DNA of 34,582 nucleotides, from assembly GCA_001579985.1 (NCBI GenBank), contig LRSR01001168.1:1-34582 (forward strand), in the 5' to 3' direction. Positions 23,449-33,299 of this stretch are shown piece after piece. The stretch comes from Hypsibius dujardini. Taxonomy: Eukaryota > Tardigrada > Eutardigrada > Parachela > Hypsibiidae. The position numbers and the translations under genes are program-made. The notes under the pieces are model-generated. The model saw only the letters and a list, made by a program, of their open reading frames with translations. It was not told the origin of the DNA and did not search any database. Every line of letters starts with the position of its first letter. Position 1 is the first letter of the stretch.

Positions 23449-26400
23449 ATGGAGCCGATTTTAAAGGTACCGGCGAATGGGATGCCGAAGTCGCAGTCCT
23501 CGTCGTCGGAGTTGCTGCACGCACACGTCCACTTTGAGGATGTGGACATGAGTACGCCCACGTTAATTGAGATGCATCCGTTCGACCCGGTGAAGCAAGC
23601 GGAACTATTGCACGAAGCCTTGAAGGGAATAGGTGAGGAAAAAATCAGAATTTTACTGCCTACTCACCCAGAATTTATTGAGCGATTCACATTCAACCGA
23701 ACGCTTCACGAAGAGTGCTGTGGAAAAGGGCGGAAAGGAAGAGGGCTTAGTCAGAGAGTCAGAGATATAATAATAATGGATAAGTATAATACTGTAACAT
23801 TTTGCGCATTAAAATGAATAAATCAAAGACCAGAATTCAACGTTTCCTTTTGCTTACCTGTAAAGGGATAATTATTAGTGAAGTGGACTTGTGGAATGAT
23901 ACCACCAGGGGTTAAACTACTTGATAGGCGTTTAATGTGCCTCGCGGATCATTCAATCACTCGAGCCATCGGGAACCATGCACCTTTCTACAGCAATATA
24001 AGAAATACTTAAATATAAAATTAGTATAAAAAATTAGTAATGAAAACAAACGTAGGAAAAGATATGCAACGAATAAATTACCACGTAATTGAGCTTCGCA
24101 AAGGAATGCTTCATTTCAGTGGCGAAGAACAAAGTGGTCATGACGATCCTGACGACGCACAACAACTTCCAGCGTCAACGGATCGCCGCCGCGTACAGCA
24201 GTCAGTACCACAAGGTGCTGTATATAATTAAAACTGTGCTATGGAATGAAATTTGCCTCTGCATCAGTCAATCAAATGCAATATAAATTATGGATGAAAT
24301 AGATATAATTTGCGGGCAGTTTGATTCAGTGTAACTTTAACTTTGTAGAATCTGACCACGGTCATCAAACACGAGCTGAACATTGTCGGCCATTATGAGC
24401 AGACCCTCCTGGCGCTCCTGCAACCGCCGGCCGAGTACGACGCGCATGAGCTTCACCACGCTTTATCTGCTTCCGTGGGTGACACAACAAACCATTCATA
24501 AACACAATTAATAACAAATAAATGGGAATTTAAATTGTATTTATTGCTTATGGAATTGATGGCATAGACATTACGATTTCCACACCCAATGGGTCAACAC
24601 TCCTACAGAGCATTTTTATACAGGACATATTTTTTTATATTTATTGTGGAGTAACCAATTTTCCAAAGTCAAATTGTCTATTCCGGCTGTTAAATAATTT
24701 CCTTAGAAAAATTATAACGTGCTGCGATGTATTGCCTCCGAAAAAAATTCCGTATCTTGTACCGTTTTTCAGAAACTACTGCTGGACGAGGAAACTCTGA
24801 TTGAAATACTCTGCAGTCGGAATAACCACGACCTGCACCACATCCGGACCGCTTACATGGCTCGTACGTATTATATGTACCGTAGAGTTTAAAGTTCCCT
24901 ATTAATTTGTAGGTACACGCAAACAGCAAATAAAGTCCTCTCCAATTAATGCAGTGGCGCAGTTCAAATTTCTCCTCTCTGTCTGATTGATCTCTGTAAT
25001 ACAAAGCAAAACCGTTTTCTTGGGCGAACATCTCGGTCTCTAGTGTGGTGCATTAATCTAAACTATAAGTTAAGCAAAACAACCGGAATAAAATTACAAA
25101 ATTGCACCAGAATAATAGAACAAAAACCAAAACAAATTTGATGTTTGTATTTCTAGTTTGCTATTTTATTTGAAGGACCAAAATTATCCTGGTTTGTACG
25201 AACTTTTATGACTTGTTAACGAGCAGTGTATGTATAAAAAATGTCGAGAGAGAGAGAGAGACGTTTGATTTTTCATTGCGAAATCGTACGATCGATTTCG
25301 ATTTCGATTATTTCTCCACAGTATACAATAAAGACCTGATGGCGGTGATTAAACATGACACCAAGGGCGAGTTCGAGCACCTCCTGGTCGCCCTGCTGTC
25401 CGCGCGTCGTGAAGAAGGCCCCTCCGTCAAAGTCGACATGGACCGTGCCATTGCGGATGCCAAGCAGATGCATGGTGCGGAGGTACAGCACTGGGCGGGC
25501 CATCCCGAGTCTGTCTTCATCGACATTCTTGCCACACGCAGCTACAACCAACTCTCGGCGACATTCCATCAGTTTGAGAAGATCACCGGCCACGACATTG
25601 AAAAGTCCATCCAGGAGCAGATGCATGGGGATGTGCGGACGCTCATGTTGGCCTTGGGTGAGTTGTAGTACGCTGCACACACAAACATATCGAACAAATA
25701 AAATATGGTTGAAATTACGGTAAAGTATTTGTAGTGGTGATATACTAGTGCAAATAGAATACAAAATAGAATACAGTATATTATAATACCGTATAATACA
25801 ATATAATAAAATATAACAATATAATATAATAATATGTAATATATACAGTACATTATAATACCGTATAATACAATATTATAACATAATAATGTATAATATA
25901 TACAGCATATTATAATACCATATAATACAATATAACGATATAATATAATAATATATAATATATACAGTACATTATAATACCGTATAATACAATATAATAA
26001 ATATAACACAATATAATATAATAATATATATGTATAAGTATCGGAGAATTTATCTTTGGTTCTCCACATTGCTCTTTTTCACTGGAAGAAGATGTAAAAA
26101 TATGCCGTAATATTTGAGGGAATTTATTTATAACTTTACTTATATTTTTTATTGACATAAAAAATATATAGTTTTTCTGGAAATTAATGAAAAAAGGACG
26201 AAAAGAGTTGAATACTTTTGCCGAAAACAGTCTCAGCGCCATAGATCTAATTTCAAAAAGAAGGACTAATGACAAAAAGTCTCAACGCCGTATACGTAAA
26301 TCTACTTTTGTTCCATGTTTGAATTGCTTATCACTTTTAAAAGGTTTAAACAATTTCTATTGAGATTTTTGAAAACACGGATCTACATAAAATGCTTAAA

Positions 26401-27090
26401 TTTGAAGAAGAAAATGAATAACAAATTTTGAAAAAACAATTCTTTGATTTCCAGCAAGTAAAGATTTATGTAAAAATGTTAAAATGTGTATATTTAAAAT
26501 GAAGATTAATAAGATAGTTGCAAATGATTTCTTAGTTTAAAAAGGTGCAATTTGCGTAAAAACTAAGCGTTTCCATATTTCCAGTATATTTAAACAGCGT
26601 GAAAAGACTTGCGGAAATAGTCGTTCCAGTTGGTTAACAATGAAAAAAGTTTCCGTCAGTGGGAACTTGTGTATCGATTTTTTTCTACCTGTTCCTGAGT
26701 GGCGGGCTTGTTTTCTTTGACAGTGAAGTATGTGAAGAATAAACACGCGTTCTTCGCGGAATGTTTGTACAACGCGGTGAAGGGACTGCGCACAAACGAC
26801 GCCCGGCTGATTCGCATCATTGTCGGACGCTGCGAGAAGGATCTCGGCAACATTAAGATGGAGTTTGCACAGATCTACGGGCATAGTCTGCAGGCAGCTG
26901 TCAAGGTATTAATATGTCATCTGTCTGTGCATTCGGTCCTATTTATCACAAATGCGTTGAAAAAAAGCCCAGGGTCGTGCACACTTATACAGCACGATCA
27001 TCGTGTCTCTTTTCTTTCTTTTAGAGTGATACTCACGGAAATTATCGTCACATCCTTTTGGCCCTGGCCGGTTACGAACACAACTATTAA
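23449..27090 (+). CDS. Annexin B, divergent annexin with degenerate calcium loops
   Basis: Coding exons: 23449-23632, 24120-24214, 24349-24474, 24773-24863, 25322-25657, 26724-26905 and 27025-27090; frames join without a stop into 359 residues. All four annexin repeats are recognisable (for example VVMTILTTHNNFQRQRIAAA, LIEILCSRNNHDL, FIDILATRSYNQL and LIRIIVGRCEKDL). The N-terminal head is about 50 residues, with a serine run, versus about 20 in annexin A. Each G-x-G-T calcium loop is altered: KGIGVAK, SASKLLLDE, HWAGHP and KGLRTND; the distant acidic partners (KHEL, KHDTKGE, SDTHGNY) persist in repeats 1, 2 and 4. Five intron positions and phases match annexin A, and the repeat-4 exon is 182 bases in both, so it is a tandem paralogue. 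The open frame and intact core argue for a working gene, probably with weak or no calcium-dependent membrane binding. Confidence 0.93.
25774..26035. repeat. AT-rich minisatellite in annexin B intron
   Basis: Four diverged copies of a roughly 57-72-base unit, each starting cag(t/c)a(t/c)attataatacc, begin at 25774, 25846, 25903 and 25965. Units consist almost wholly of TATAATA-type words. It occupies part of the 1,066-base intron 25658-26723. Opposite-strand Tyr/Ile-rich frames here are artefacts of the repeat. Confidence 0.85.
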
Positions 27091-27318
27091 CATATGAATA
27101 CAAAGTGTACCTCGCTCTATGAAGTATTTAGAATTCGTTTAGCGAGCGAATGCGATTATTTTGAGATGAACTAATTGTTCGTATTTCGGCGTTAAAGTTG
27201 CGAGAGAAGCTATGCCACAGGGGCTGTTAAGAATGGTCGAGGAGACGGATTTATTCCTATCACCCATTGGTCTACCCTGAAAGCTTCTCGTACAGTGGAA
27301 CTCACCGTGTTATATCGA

Positions 27319-27324
27319 AATAAA
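27319..27324 (+). other. Candidate polyadenylation signal AATAAA for annexin B
   Basis: First AATAAA noticed after the annexin B stop (27088-27090), about 230 bases downstream. Assigned by position only. Confidence 0.45.
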
Positions 27325-28066
27325 ATTTTCTTGACACATTCCCAGTCAGAATTTAATTTGGAATCGATTGGCATTGGCGAAAGTCTTTTCAGAGATCAAG
27401 GGGCGGAGCTACGTGTATTTTACGGAAATGGAATGTGGTTATAATTTTGGGGGATTGGTCCGTACAGCTCCTCCCACACGATCCCTGGAAGAATATTCGG
27501 CTGATGAAAATTGCAATTTCAAATTTGAGTTCTTCATACAGAACTGTTTGATTTATCCATGCAGAATTGCGGTAGTATACATCGTTGAATAAGAAATGTG
27601 GTTTTGAAGATATTTACGTCCCAACTGGATTGAGTCTAATAAATGGCAAAAACCTAGCAAGATCCGATTTAAGGCACTTAACTCGTTCAATGCAAATATT
27701 CACAGTCTGAATTGAATGGCTTAGCTCGGTTAGCGCAAGGTTTTTGTCATGTGTGTATTTTACGTTGGAAACTTCCCTGACATCGAACAACACAAGGGAC
27801 GCTCCTGGTGCGTGTGATTCTAATATTTACTTCCGCGGTAATAAACCTGATGATCGATGATCGTGCAAGTTCGTTCACGAGAAGCCCTGTGAGATAGAAC
27901 TTTAAGGTTGGCTCTTACCAGGGGTCTTTCGCGTTTCACTTTCATAAACAAGCATGTCTAGCTGGCCACTGGACAGTCGTTTTTTATTCCCACGGACATG
28001 CCTCTTTCGTCCATATGAGATAATCAAAGGTACTGCGCACAGTCTGCTGGAAATGATTGTGCATGA
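27325..28066. other. Spacer after annexin B
   Basis: No gene is supported. It contains GGGGCGGAGCTACG at 27400-27413, which also occurs at 7844-7857, and a tRNA A-box-like tggcttagctcggttagcgc at 27718 without a matching B box. Confidence 0.4.
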
Positions 28067-28421
28067 ATGCATTATCTGAAAGCGTGCTGCTTCTACATCG
28101 CCTTCTACACCTTGGTAAGTGGGATGTCCTCTGCAGCAGCCGTTGTCCAACAACAGAGATGGTTGCTCATTTAACGGAGCGTGAGTGGCCTGCATCTCTG
28201 TGATGACCCTTTCTTTGGTATGACATTTTTATTTGATTCGCTATTTCGTATTTCGTATATCACAGATCGGAGGCTTCTATGGTGTGATAGCCGGTGCTTA
28301 GATGGTCCTGGAAAAGGAATCTGAAGGTCGGAAGCCAGGTCTTTCTGGTGCTGCTGAATGCACTGTGCTTCCTTGCGAGATTCTGCCTACTCGTCGGACT
28401 CTGTGTGGTACCAGCATCTGA
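28067..28421 (+). pseudogene. Possible remnant of a membrane-protein gene (two spliced hydrophobic exons)
   Basis: An ATG at 28067 opens 16 codons ending at a strong donor (TTG|GTAAGT, 28114/28115). The next acceptor (cacag, ending 28265) continues the frame, giving YIAFYTLIGGFYGVIAGA across the junction, a plausible membrane segment, and then hits TAG at 28299-28301. After the stop the same frame stays open for 39 more codons (with KPGLSG) to TGA at 28419-28421. The F-Y-x-x-F-Y start and the position of the P-G-L word faintly recall the membrane segment of Na,K-ATPase beta subunits, but I cannot support that assignment. It may be a decayed gene, or chance. Confidence 0.2.
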
Positions 28422-29470
28422 TGTATATTTAGTGGAGTTTAGTGCATCATCCAATGTGAAAATTAAATTTTCAACAAAACTATATAAAACCCAATCTGTA
28501 GTTGTAGGTTTTGCCATTCATTTTTACTTCTCAGTCACGTGAAAAATAATCTAGCAATTAGGACCAGCCACAACTCCCACAATATTTTGATATATTTTGC
28601 TACACGAATATCGATAATCATCCTGTCCATTGCCACAAATATGTTTTATGTAAATTCTTTGTATGATGTATAAAGTGTTCTAGCTTTTGTTTTTTGTTTT
28701 GGAAAATGTGAAGCCGAAACGGAGCAGTCATTTTATTTTATTTATTTATTTTATTTCAGCACCTGTTGTGCTGCTGTGCCTACCAGTTTACTGTGGTCCG
28801 CTTTCCAGGAGCGTGATGGGTGGATGGTTACTTGGACGGTGATATATTTCTGCCGCACGGTCCTCCAATTGGCCAACCATTTATTTCTTATCAGTTGGTC
28901 CTACGGCTCCAAGAACTACCTTTTCCTCCACTTGACGCTCTCGCCGAAATTGGAAATTTTCTTTTTACGCGTGAGTGCCTAGGTGTCTTATCGTGCATGC
29001 ATATTGCACTGCAGTGTTTTTTTAACTTCGAATTTCGACCATATTATGATATTTAACTAAATTAGAACAGGCCTGAATCAAATGTTTTTAATATGTCTAA
29101 GTAATATAATATTAAACTAAAAACGGCAATATTTTGTATGTTTTAAATGCCTGTTTTGTAATTTCATTATATGTTTCATACTACTCAAAAGAAAATTACG
29201 AATATAGCGGAGAATTTGTGTTAAAAAAAGGACGAATTTTAATTGAATTGGCCTAGAATCATTCCATTATTATAAGTTTTAGTATATTAACTAAAACATA
29301 CAAACAATATAAAACTAATGTGTTCTAATATGTAAATTTAAACACCAAAAGCACTGTGTAGCTATAGCTCCCTCAATCAATTAATCCCTAATAAGTTCGT
29401 AATCGGTCAGACAGAATAACTAACTAATAAATAAAAAATAATTAAGTAAATAAGAAGTATCTGTATGAAA
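28422..29470. other. AT-rich spacer
   Basis: Nothing convincing. Reading frames around 28776-29056 follow a pyrimidine-rich acceptor-like tract (tttattttatttcag) but show no family features and overlap in two frames. From 29060 to 29470 the sequence is very AT-rich. Confidence 0.35.
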
Positions 29471-29740
29471 TATCTATAATCTCTCGCCGATTGTTTGCGT
29501 TTTGGCTGTCCAGAGTCTCCGTACCTGGAGCTAGCAGCTCGACTCGGGAGGAAGTCGTCCGAAACTGCGTGACATACCCGCCGACAATTCCAGCGAAGTT
29601 AGTCCGCGTAACATCGCTCGAGTTCGACGAGCAGCCCGGAGCAACTCAGACAAAATCGAGACGACCCAACCCAAGCGAGTCCGCCGTGCTCGCGACCTTC
29701 CAACGACGCCAGCACCACCTGCTGCAACCCAAGTAGGGAG
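29471..29740. other. Isolated GC-rich island of unknown nature
   Basis: Roughly 250 bases of clearly GC- and CpG-richer sequence sit within AT-rich DNA. Frames are open on both strands (plus 29491-29736 without an ATG start; minus 29764-29531 with a weak Arg/Ala/Gly-rich product), as is usual in GC-rich DNA. It could be an unrecognised exon, a promoter island or a long-terminal-repeat fragment. I see no decisive motif. Confidence 0.3.
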
Positions 29741-30129
29741 CATTTTTAGCTTAGCGTTAGTCATTTTTTAATTAACAGTCTTCCTTTTTTCCGTCTTCTA
29801 ATATGTGATTCTACATATATGTATCTGCAACACGTGAAATTTTTCGCCTACATCTAGTAGTACGAGTATTACTTGTTATTTGATAATTTGTCATCCAGCG
29901 GAATGCAGTTTGTCAAGCCAGTCTATCAAGCAATCAATCGATGATGGACGTACGGGAATATTCTGGTGATGGATCAAACGGCCCGAACATCTACACGCTT
30001 CAACACCTTTATGCGGTGTAGATAGTTTATCTGTCAGATTCTTTTACAAAAATTTTTCCCTCTTCTCCGATGCAGTTGCTCAAGTGCGATCATGAGCATC
30101 CATGCGTTGATTTTAGACAAACCGCAGGT

Positions 30130-30180
30130 AAGACCGGTACTGCCATCTATATGGGCCATACACGTGGCAGTACTGGTCTT
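30130..30180. repeat. 51-base imperfect palindrome related to the start of the peptide gene
   Basis: Two 25-base arms (30130-30154 and 30156-30180) are inverted copies with 21 of 25 positions matching around a single central base. The first arm begins AAGACCGGTACTGCCATCT, identical over 19 bases to codons 2-7 (plus one base) of the peptide gene whose ATG is at 30839-30837 on the minus strand. The second arm, reverse-complemented, starts AAGACCAGTACTGCCA and also resembles the start of the second peptide gene. Confidence 0.8.
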
Positions 30181-30569
30181 GCCCGACTGATTTTCTATAG
30201 GAACCTGAAAGAAATGCACACTTCACGCTGCCATTCAAACGATGATTCCACACACAGACCTTACCATACGAATTACCACGTCTGAAAAAAGGGACAAAAA
30301 TTTATTCCAATCAACAAGATCCAGGCCTGACGGCCACGATAAAGGACAAGGTAATTGGAATTTGTCTATTAGTAATTATTAACTGCACTGTGCGTCACAG
30401 TTGCAGAGAAAGAAGTAGTCGTGAAACAATTACTAGACATAAGTGCGGGAAATTGTTCTTTGAAAAAAAATACTAACATGTCCATTTCCTGTACTGGTAC
30501 ATACAGGACAGTTCTAATATTATCCGCCGATCCTGCGTCGATCCATATCCCGCGCGCAGACAATACCCT

Positions 30570-30839
30570 TCAGAACGGGGAGAGACACATGGCGGCGCAG
30601 GCTGCCATGCAGATTCCTTGGGCGGCGTTACATGCCAGGACGGCAGCAGGGGCAGCAGCCCCGGCGGTGGCGGTTCCAGCCACGACTCCCAGACCAGCCA
30701 GACAGGCGACCCAAGCGGTATTGCATCCGGTCTGGCACAACGGATAAGCGAAGGCCCCGGAGATCCCGCCCTCGGACGGGCCGACCATGGTGGCCAGCAC
30801 CAGCAGCACGGCGAGGAAGATGGCAGTACCGGTCTTCAT
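30570..30839 (-). CDS. Small secreted cysteine-patterned peptide 1 (89 aa)
   Basis: Intronless gene: ATG at 30839-30837, TGA at 30572-30570. The start is chosen because it opens directly onto a signal peptide (MKTGTAIFLAVLLVLATM, with cleavage probably near residues 20-28). The mature part is Ala/Gly-rich and hydrophobic with cysteines at 35, 39, 46, 70, 77, 81 and 85, giving a mirror-symmetric C-x3-C-x6-C ... C-x6-C-x3-C pattern plus one extra Cys. The signature CQTGCNTAWVAC recalls short secreted proteins of unknown function that I remember from varied animals and fungi; that recollection is unchecked. The symmetry suggests a disulfide-stapled two-helix hairpin (inference). A paralogue of identical length lies 2.1 kb away on the same strand. 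Defence, toxin or structural roles are all possible; none is shown. Confidence 0.85.
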   Translation of the reverse strand: MKTGTAIFLAVLLVLATMVGPSEGGISGAFAYPLCQTGCNTAWVACLAGLGVVAGTATAGAAAPAAVLACNAAQGICMAACAAMCLSPF

Positions 30840-31318
30840 AATGATGATAATGAAGGAAAGGAAACGAATGGATCGATCTTGAAGTATACAAAGTAGGAAG
30901 AAGAGAATACACAGATGACTCAAGGTGGAAGAAAAATTTCGGACCAAATTTTAATCGACGAACCTGAAGCCAGAGTGAGTGAGAAATTGGGAGCGAGAAG
31001 TGGAGCCGAGCAAGAGAATAGTAGCGAAGATGGAACCCTGGGAAACTGCTAACGGAAAAACCCAAACCCAGCAAGAGCGGGTGCGATGACCGGACACAAG
31101 CGCAGACCACAACTGCTCACAGTGCGTGTGGAAAATGAAAAAGAAAAAATATGGCCCCTTTCGTAGGGATATCCTACTGAGTATACAACAAACAACGCGC
31201 TACGCGTTGGCTTTGTGCCTATCTGTATGCTGGACCGCCTTAGATTACGCCCGGTTGCAAACGAATAGGACAACCCTAGGCCCGTGAGGGGCTGTTTTAC
31301 CTGGGCCAATTGATAAGG
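30840..31318. other. 5' flank of peptide gene 1
   Basis: This should contain the promoter of the minus-strand peptide gene 1. Just upstream of its ATG is a pyrimidine-rich tract on the minus strand with several TCATTATCATC words. A gtatac word near 30887 is a poor TATA candidate. No other gene is supported here. Confidence 0.35.
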
Positions 31319-31615
31319 ATCTATACTTTTCTGGGAAATTAATCTCTTAATCTGCATCAAATCAGCCGACTGGCTTCGTAGCAATAGCGTCATCGAGTTG
31401 TTGTAATTTTGCTGTAGACGGTGTCACCACCTAGGGTGAACTTGAAAGTTCCACTTCCAAGTTGGCAGTTCCAGCTTGGAACGTCTGCAGTTTCGATACA
31501 CTCCATGCGCACATTCCAGTCAGCGAGCGCGTAACAAAATGTGTGGACGGTCTTACGAAGCCAGTCGGCTTATTCGATACAGATTTAGAGATCAATTTCC
31601 CAGAAAAGTATAGAT
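31319..31615. repeat. Inverted repeat with 62-base arms and 173-base spacer
   Basis: The left arm 31319-31380 (atctatacttttctgggaaa onward to tggcttcgta) matches the reverse complement of 31554-31615 along its length with about seven differences and no gaps seen. The spacer itself holds smaller inverted pairs (cttgaaagt/acttccaag and ccaagttgg/ccagcttgg near 31440-31480). It lies midway between the two peptide genes. No target-site duplication was noticed. Confidence 0.8.
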
Positions 31616-32954
31616 CTGATATTTTTCAAACTTTGATCATAAAATACTAGATTTTTTTACTCCTCCAGAAACATATTTATCATACTTTATGCAAATGATT
31701 AGCGCAAAAACTATAAAAAATATTAGCCAAAATGCACACTCTTTTGCTTGAACGGTTCTGTCTGCGCTTTCTCAAAAGGCCGTAAGATCAAAAGTGCTGC
31801 TTACGCAATCGGCATGCCCCTTTCCTATCAATTTAACCCTTAACCCTTCCCCTAAACGCGTAATAGAACCTTGTTTATGTGCAGTCATAACTCAAATCAA
31901 CTTGCATAATAGAATTGTTTTAATAACTTGTTCGAAATCGAATCTACAGTAAGAAAAAGAGCAAGTAAAAATTATATTCACCGGAAAAATTTATTTAAAT
32001 AAATTTACTGAAAGGAAAAAAATGGACCATTTAAAATATATTTTTTATATATTCAAGCATCCCTAGTTAGCACATAACGAACCAAGAAAGTTGTTTATAG
32101 GTGAACCCCGTAACCATTATGTAAAAATGAAAATGAAAGAGGCTTAAATCAGGTCGACAAAAAGATGTGGAAATAATTTGTCTTTTTGACAATCTAATAG
32201 ACAAATCAATCTTCATCTGGGTCCCGAAATATTCTGCCAGGCGCTGCATACGCGAGGACCGTCCAAGTGTTAGCCAGGTATGTGCTAAATGTGAACCATC
32301 CTACTTCGCAATGGTATTTTACTCTGTGAGCAAAAGTTCTGACAAGGTCAAAGCAATAAACCGTACGCGATATGAAATTAGAACGACCACAGATAAAGAA
32401 ATTTAATACGACTGAAAAGTGCATGCCTTCTAATAGGTATGAGAGAAGAGCTCCGGAATAGGCCATTGACTTTCTTCACCCTGTAATGGGCCACCGGGTT
32501 GCAGGGGGCGCTCTGTCGCAAATTAATCGAAAACATATGAGTCACTGCATAGTCAGCGACCTCTATAGTAAGCTTTTTCCAACCGTCCAATTATTTCGTT
32601 TTTTAAACATGCTTCAACAACTTTTCTTCGTATCTGATACGCGTTTCATCGGAGTTATCGACTATTTTCTGTCATTTAAGACTTTGGTGGTAGTCAAAAC
32701 CTGTCTGAAAGTTCTGATTCCAGGGTGGCCCATTCCAGGGTACGGGAAAGTCAAGCGACCCATTCCAGGACCCCGTCCTCGGAGAGTAAACAAAAGTTCA
32801 TGCCGTATTTTTCGAAATCATTCCACAACTGCGCCGCAGCACAACAATATGCACATATGGTAAAGATGATAGAAGACATACAATTTCAGAGTAAATTGTT
32901 TTCTAGTCCATTCACAATCAGCAATTGTGGCACCGCCCGGAGTTCCGTCCAAAT
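31616..32954. other. AT-rich spacer between the peptide genes
   Basis: No gene recognised. The only structure seen is attccagg repeated at 32717, 32731 and 32761, two of the three as cccattccagg. These lie about 190 bases beyond the stop of peptide gene 2, in its downstream direction. Confidence 0.35.
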
Positions 32955-33224
32955 TCAAGCCGGCGATGACAAGGCGGCGCAAGCGGACATGCAAGCACCC
33001 TGGGCCTTGCTGCAGCCGCGGATGGCAGCGGACACGGCGGACAGCTTGAAGGTGAAGGTCCCCGCGACACCTCCTCCCAGCGCGCAGCAGGCTACCCAGG
33101 CCGTGTTACATCCGGTCTGGCAGATACGGTAGGGTATTCCAGCATGTACCGCGACGTTTCGGTTCGTGCAGACTCCCAATACCATCAACAGCACAGCCAA
33201 CGAAATGGCAGTACTGACCTTCAT
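32955..33224 (-). CDS. Small secreted cysteine-patterned peptide 2 (89 aa)
   Basis: Intronless paralogue of the gene at 30570-30839 with exactly the same length; ATG at 33224-33222. The signal peptide (MKVSTAISLAVLLMVLGV) is close to that of peptide 1, and CQTGCNTAWVAC at residues 35-46 is identical. The middle loop (residues 48-70) has diverged, losing the Ala/Pro-rich run and gaining Lys and Arg. Cysteines at 35, 39, 46, 47, 71, 78 and 82 keep the C-x3-C-x6-C ... C-x6-C-x3-C mirror pattern with an added Cys next to 46 and none near the C-terminus. Conserved ends with a variable loop suggest a retained scaffold and a changing surface. Function unknown. A TATA box is visible upstream (33286-33292). 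Confidence 0.85.
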   Translation of the reverse strand: MKVSTAISLAVLLMVLGVCTNRNVAVHAGIPYRICQTGCNTAWVACCALGGGVAGTFTFKLSAVSAAIRGCSKAQGACMSACAALSSPA

Positions 33225-33285
33225 TATAGAGGGTCGGGTTGTTCCACACCTGACACAGTACAGACACAGAGTGTACACAGAGTCG

Positions 33286-33292
33286 CTTTATA
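33286..33292 (-). promoter_or_regulatory. TATA box of peptide gene 2
   Basis: On the minus strand this reads TATAAAG, 62 bases upstream of the peptide 2 ATG. A start site about 30 bases downstream (around gtgtctgtactgtgtcag) would give a 5' UTR of roughly 30 bases, typical of a small TATA-driven, highly expressed secreted-peptide gene. Confidence 0.65.
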
Positions 33293-33299
33293 GAACAGC

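Noticed and set aside
25569-26069. Long Tyr/Ile-rich minus-strand frame
   Set aside because: It lies in the AT minisatellite and antisense to an annexin exon; low complexity only.
27718-27790. tRNA gene or tRNA-derived SINE (A-box-like TGGCTTAGCTCGGTTAGCGC)
   Set aside because: No B box or cloverleaf pairing follows within the next 70 bases.
28776-29056. Exon after tttatttcag with two overlapping frames
   Set aside because: Neither frame has recognisable motifs or connects in phase to the hydrophobic exons upstream.
30034-30285. Overlapping short frames containing KTGTAI-like words as extra peptide genes
   Set aside because: Only the 25-base arms of the palindrome resemble the peptide genes; no signal peptide or cysteine pattern follows on either strand.
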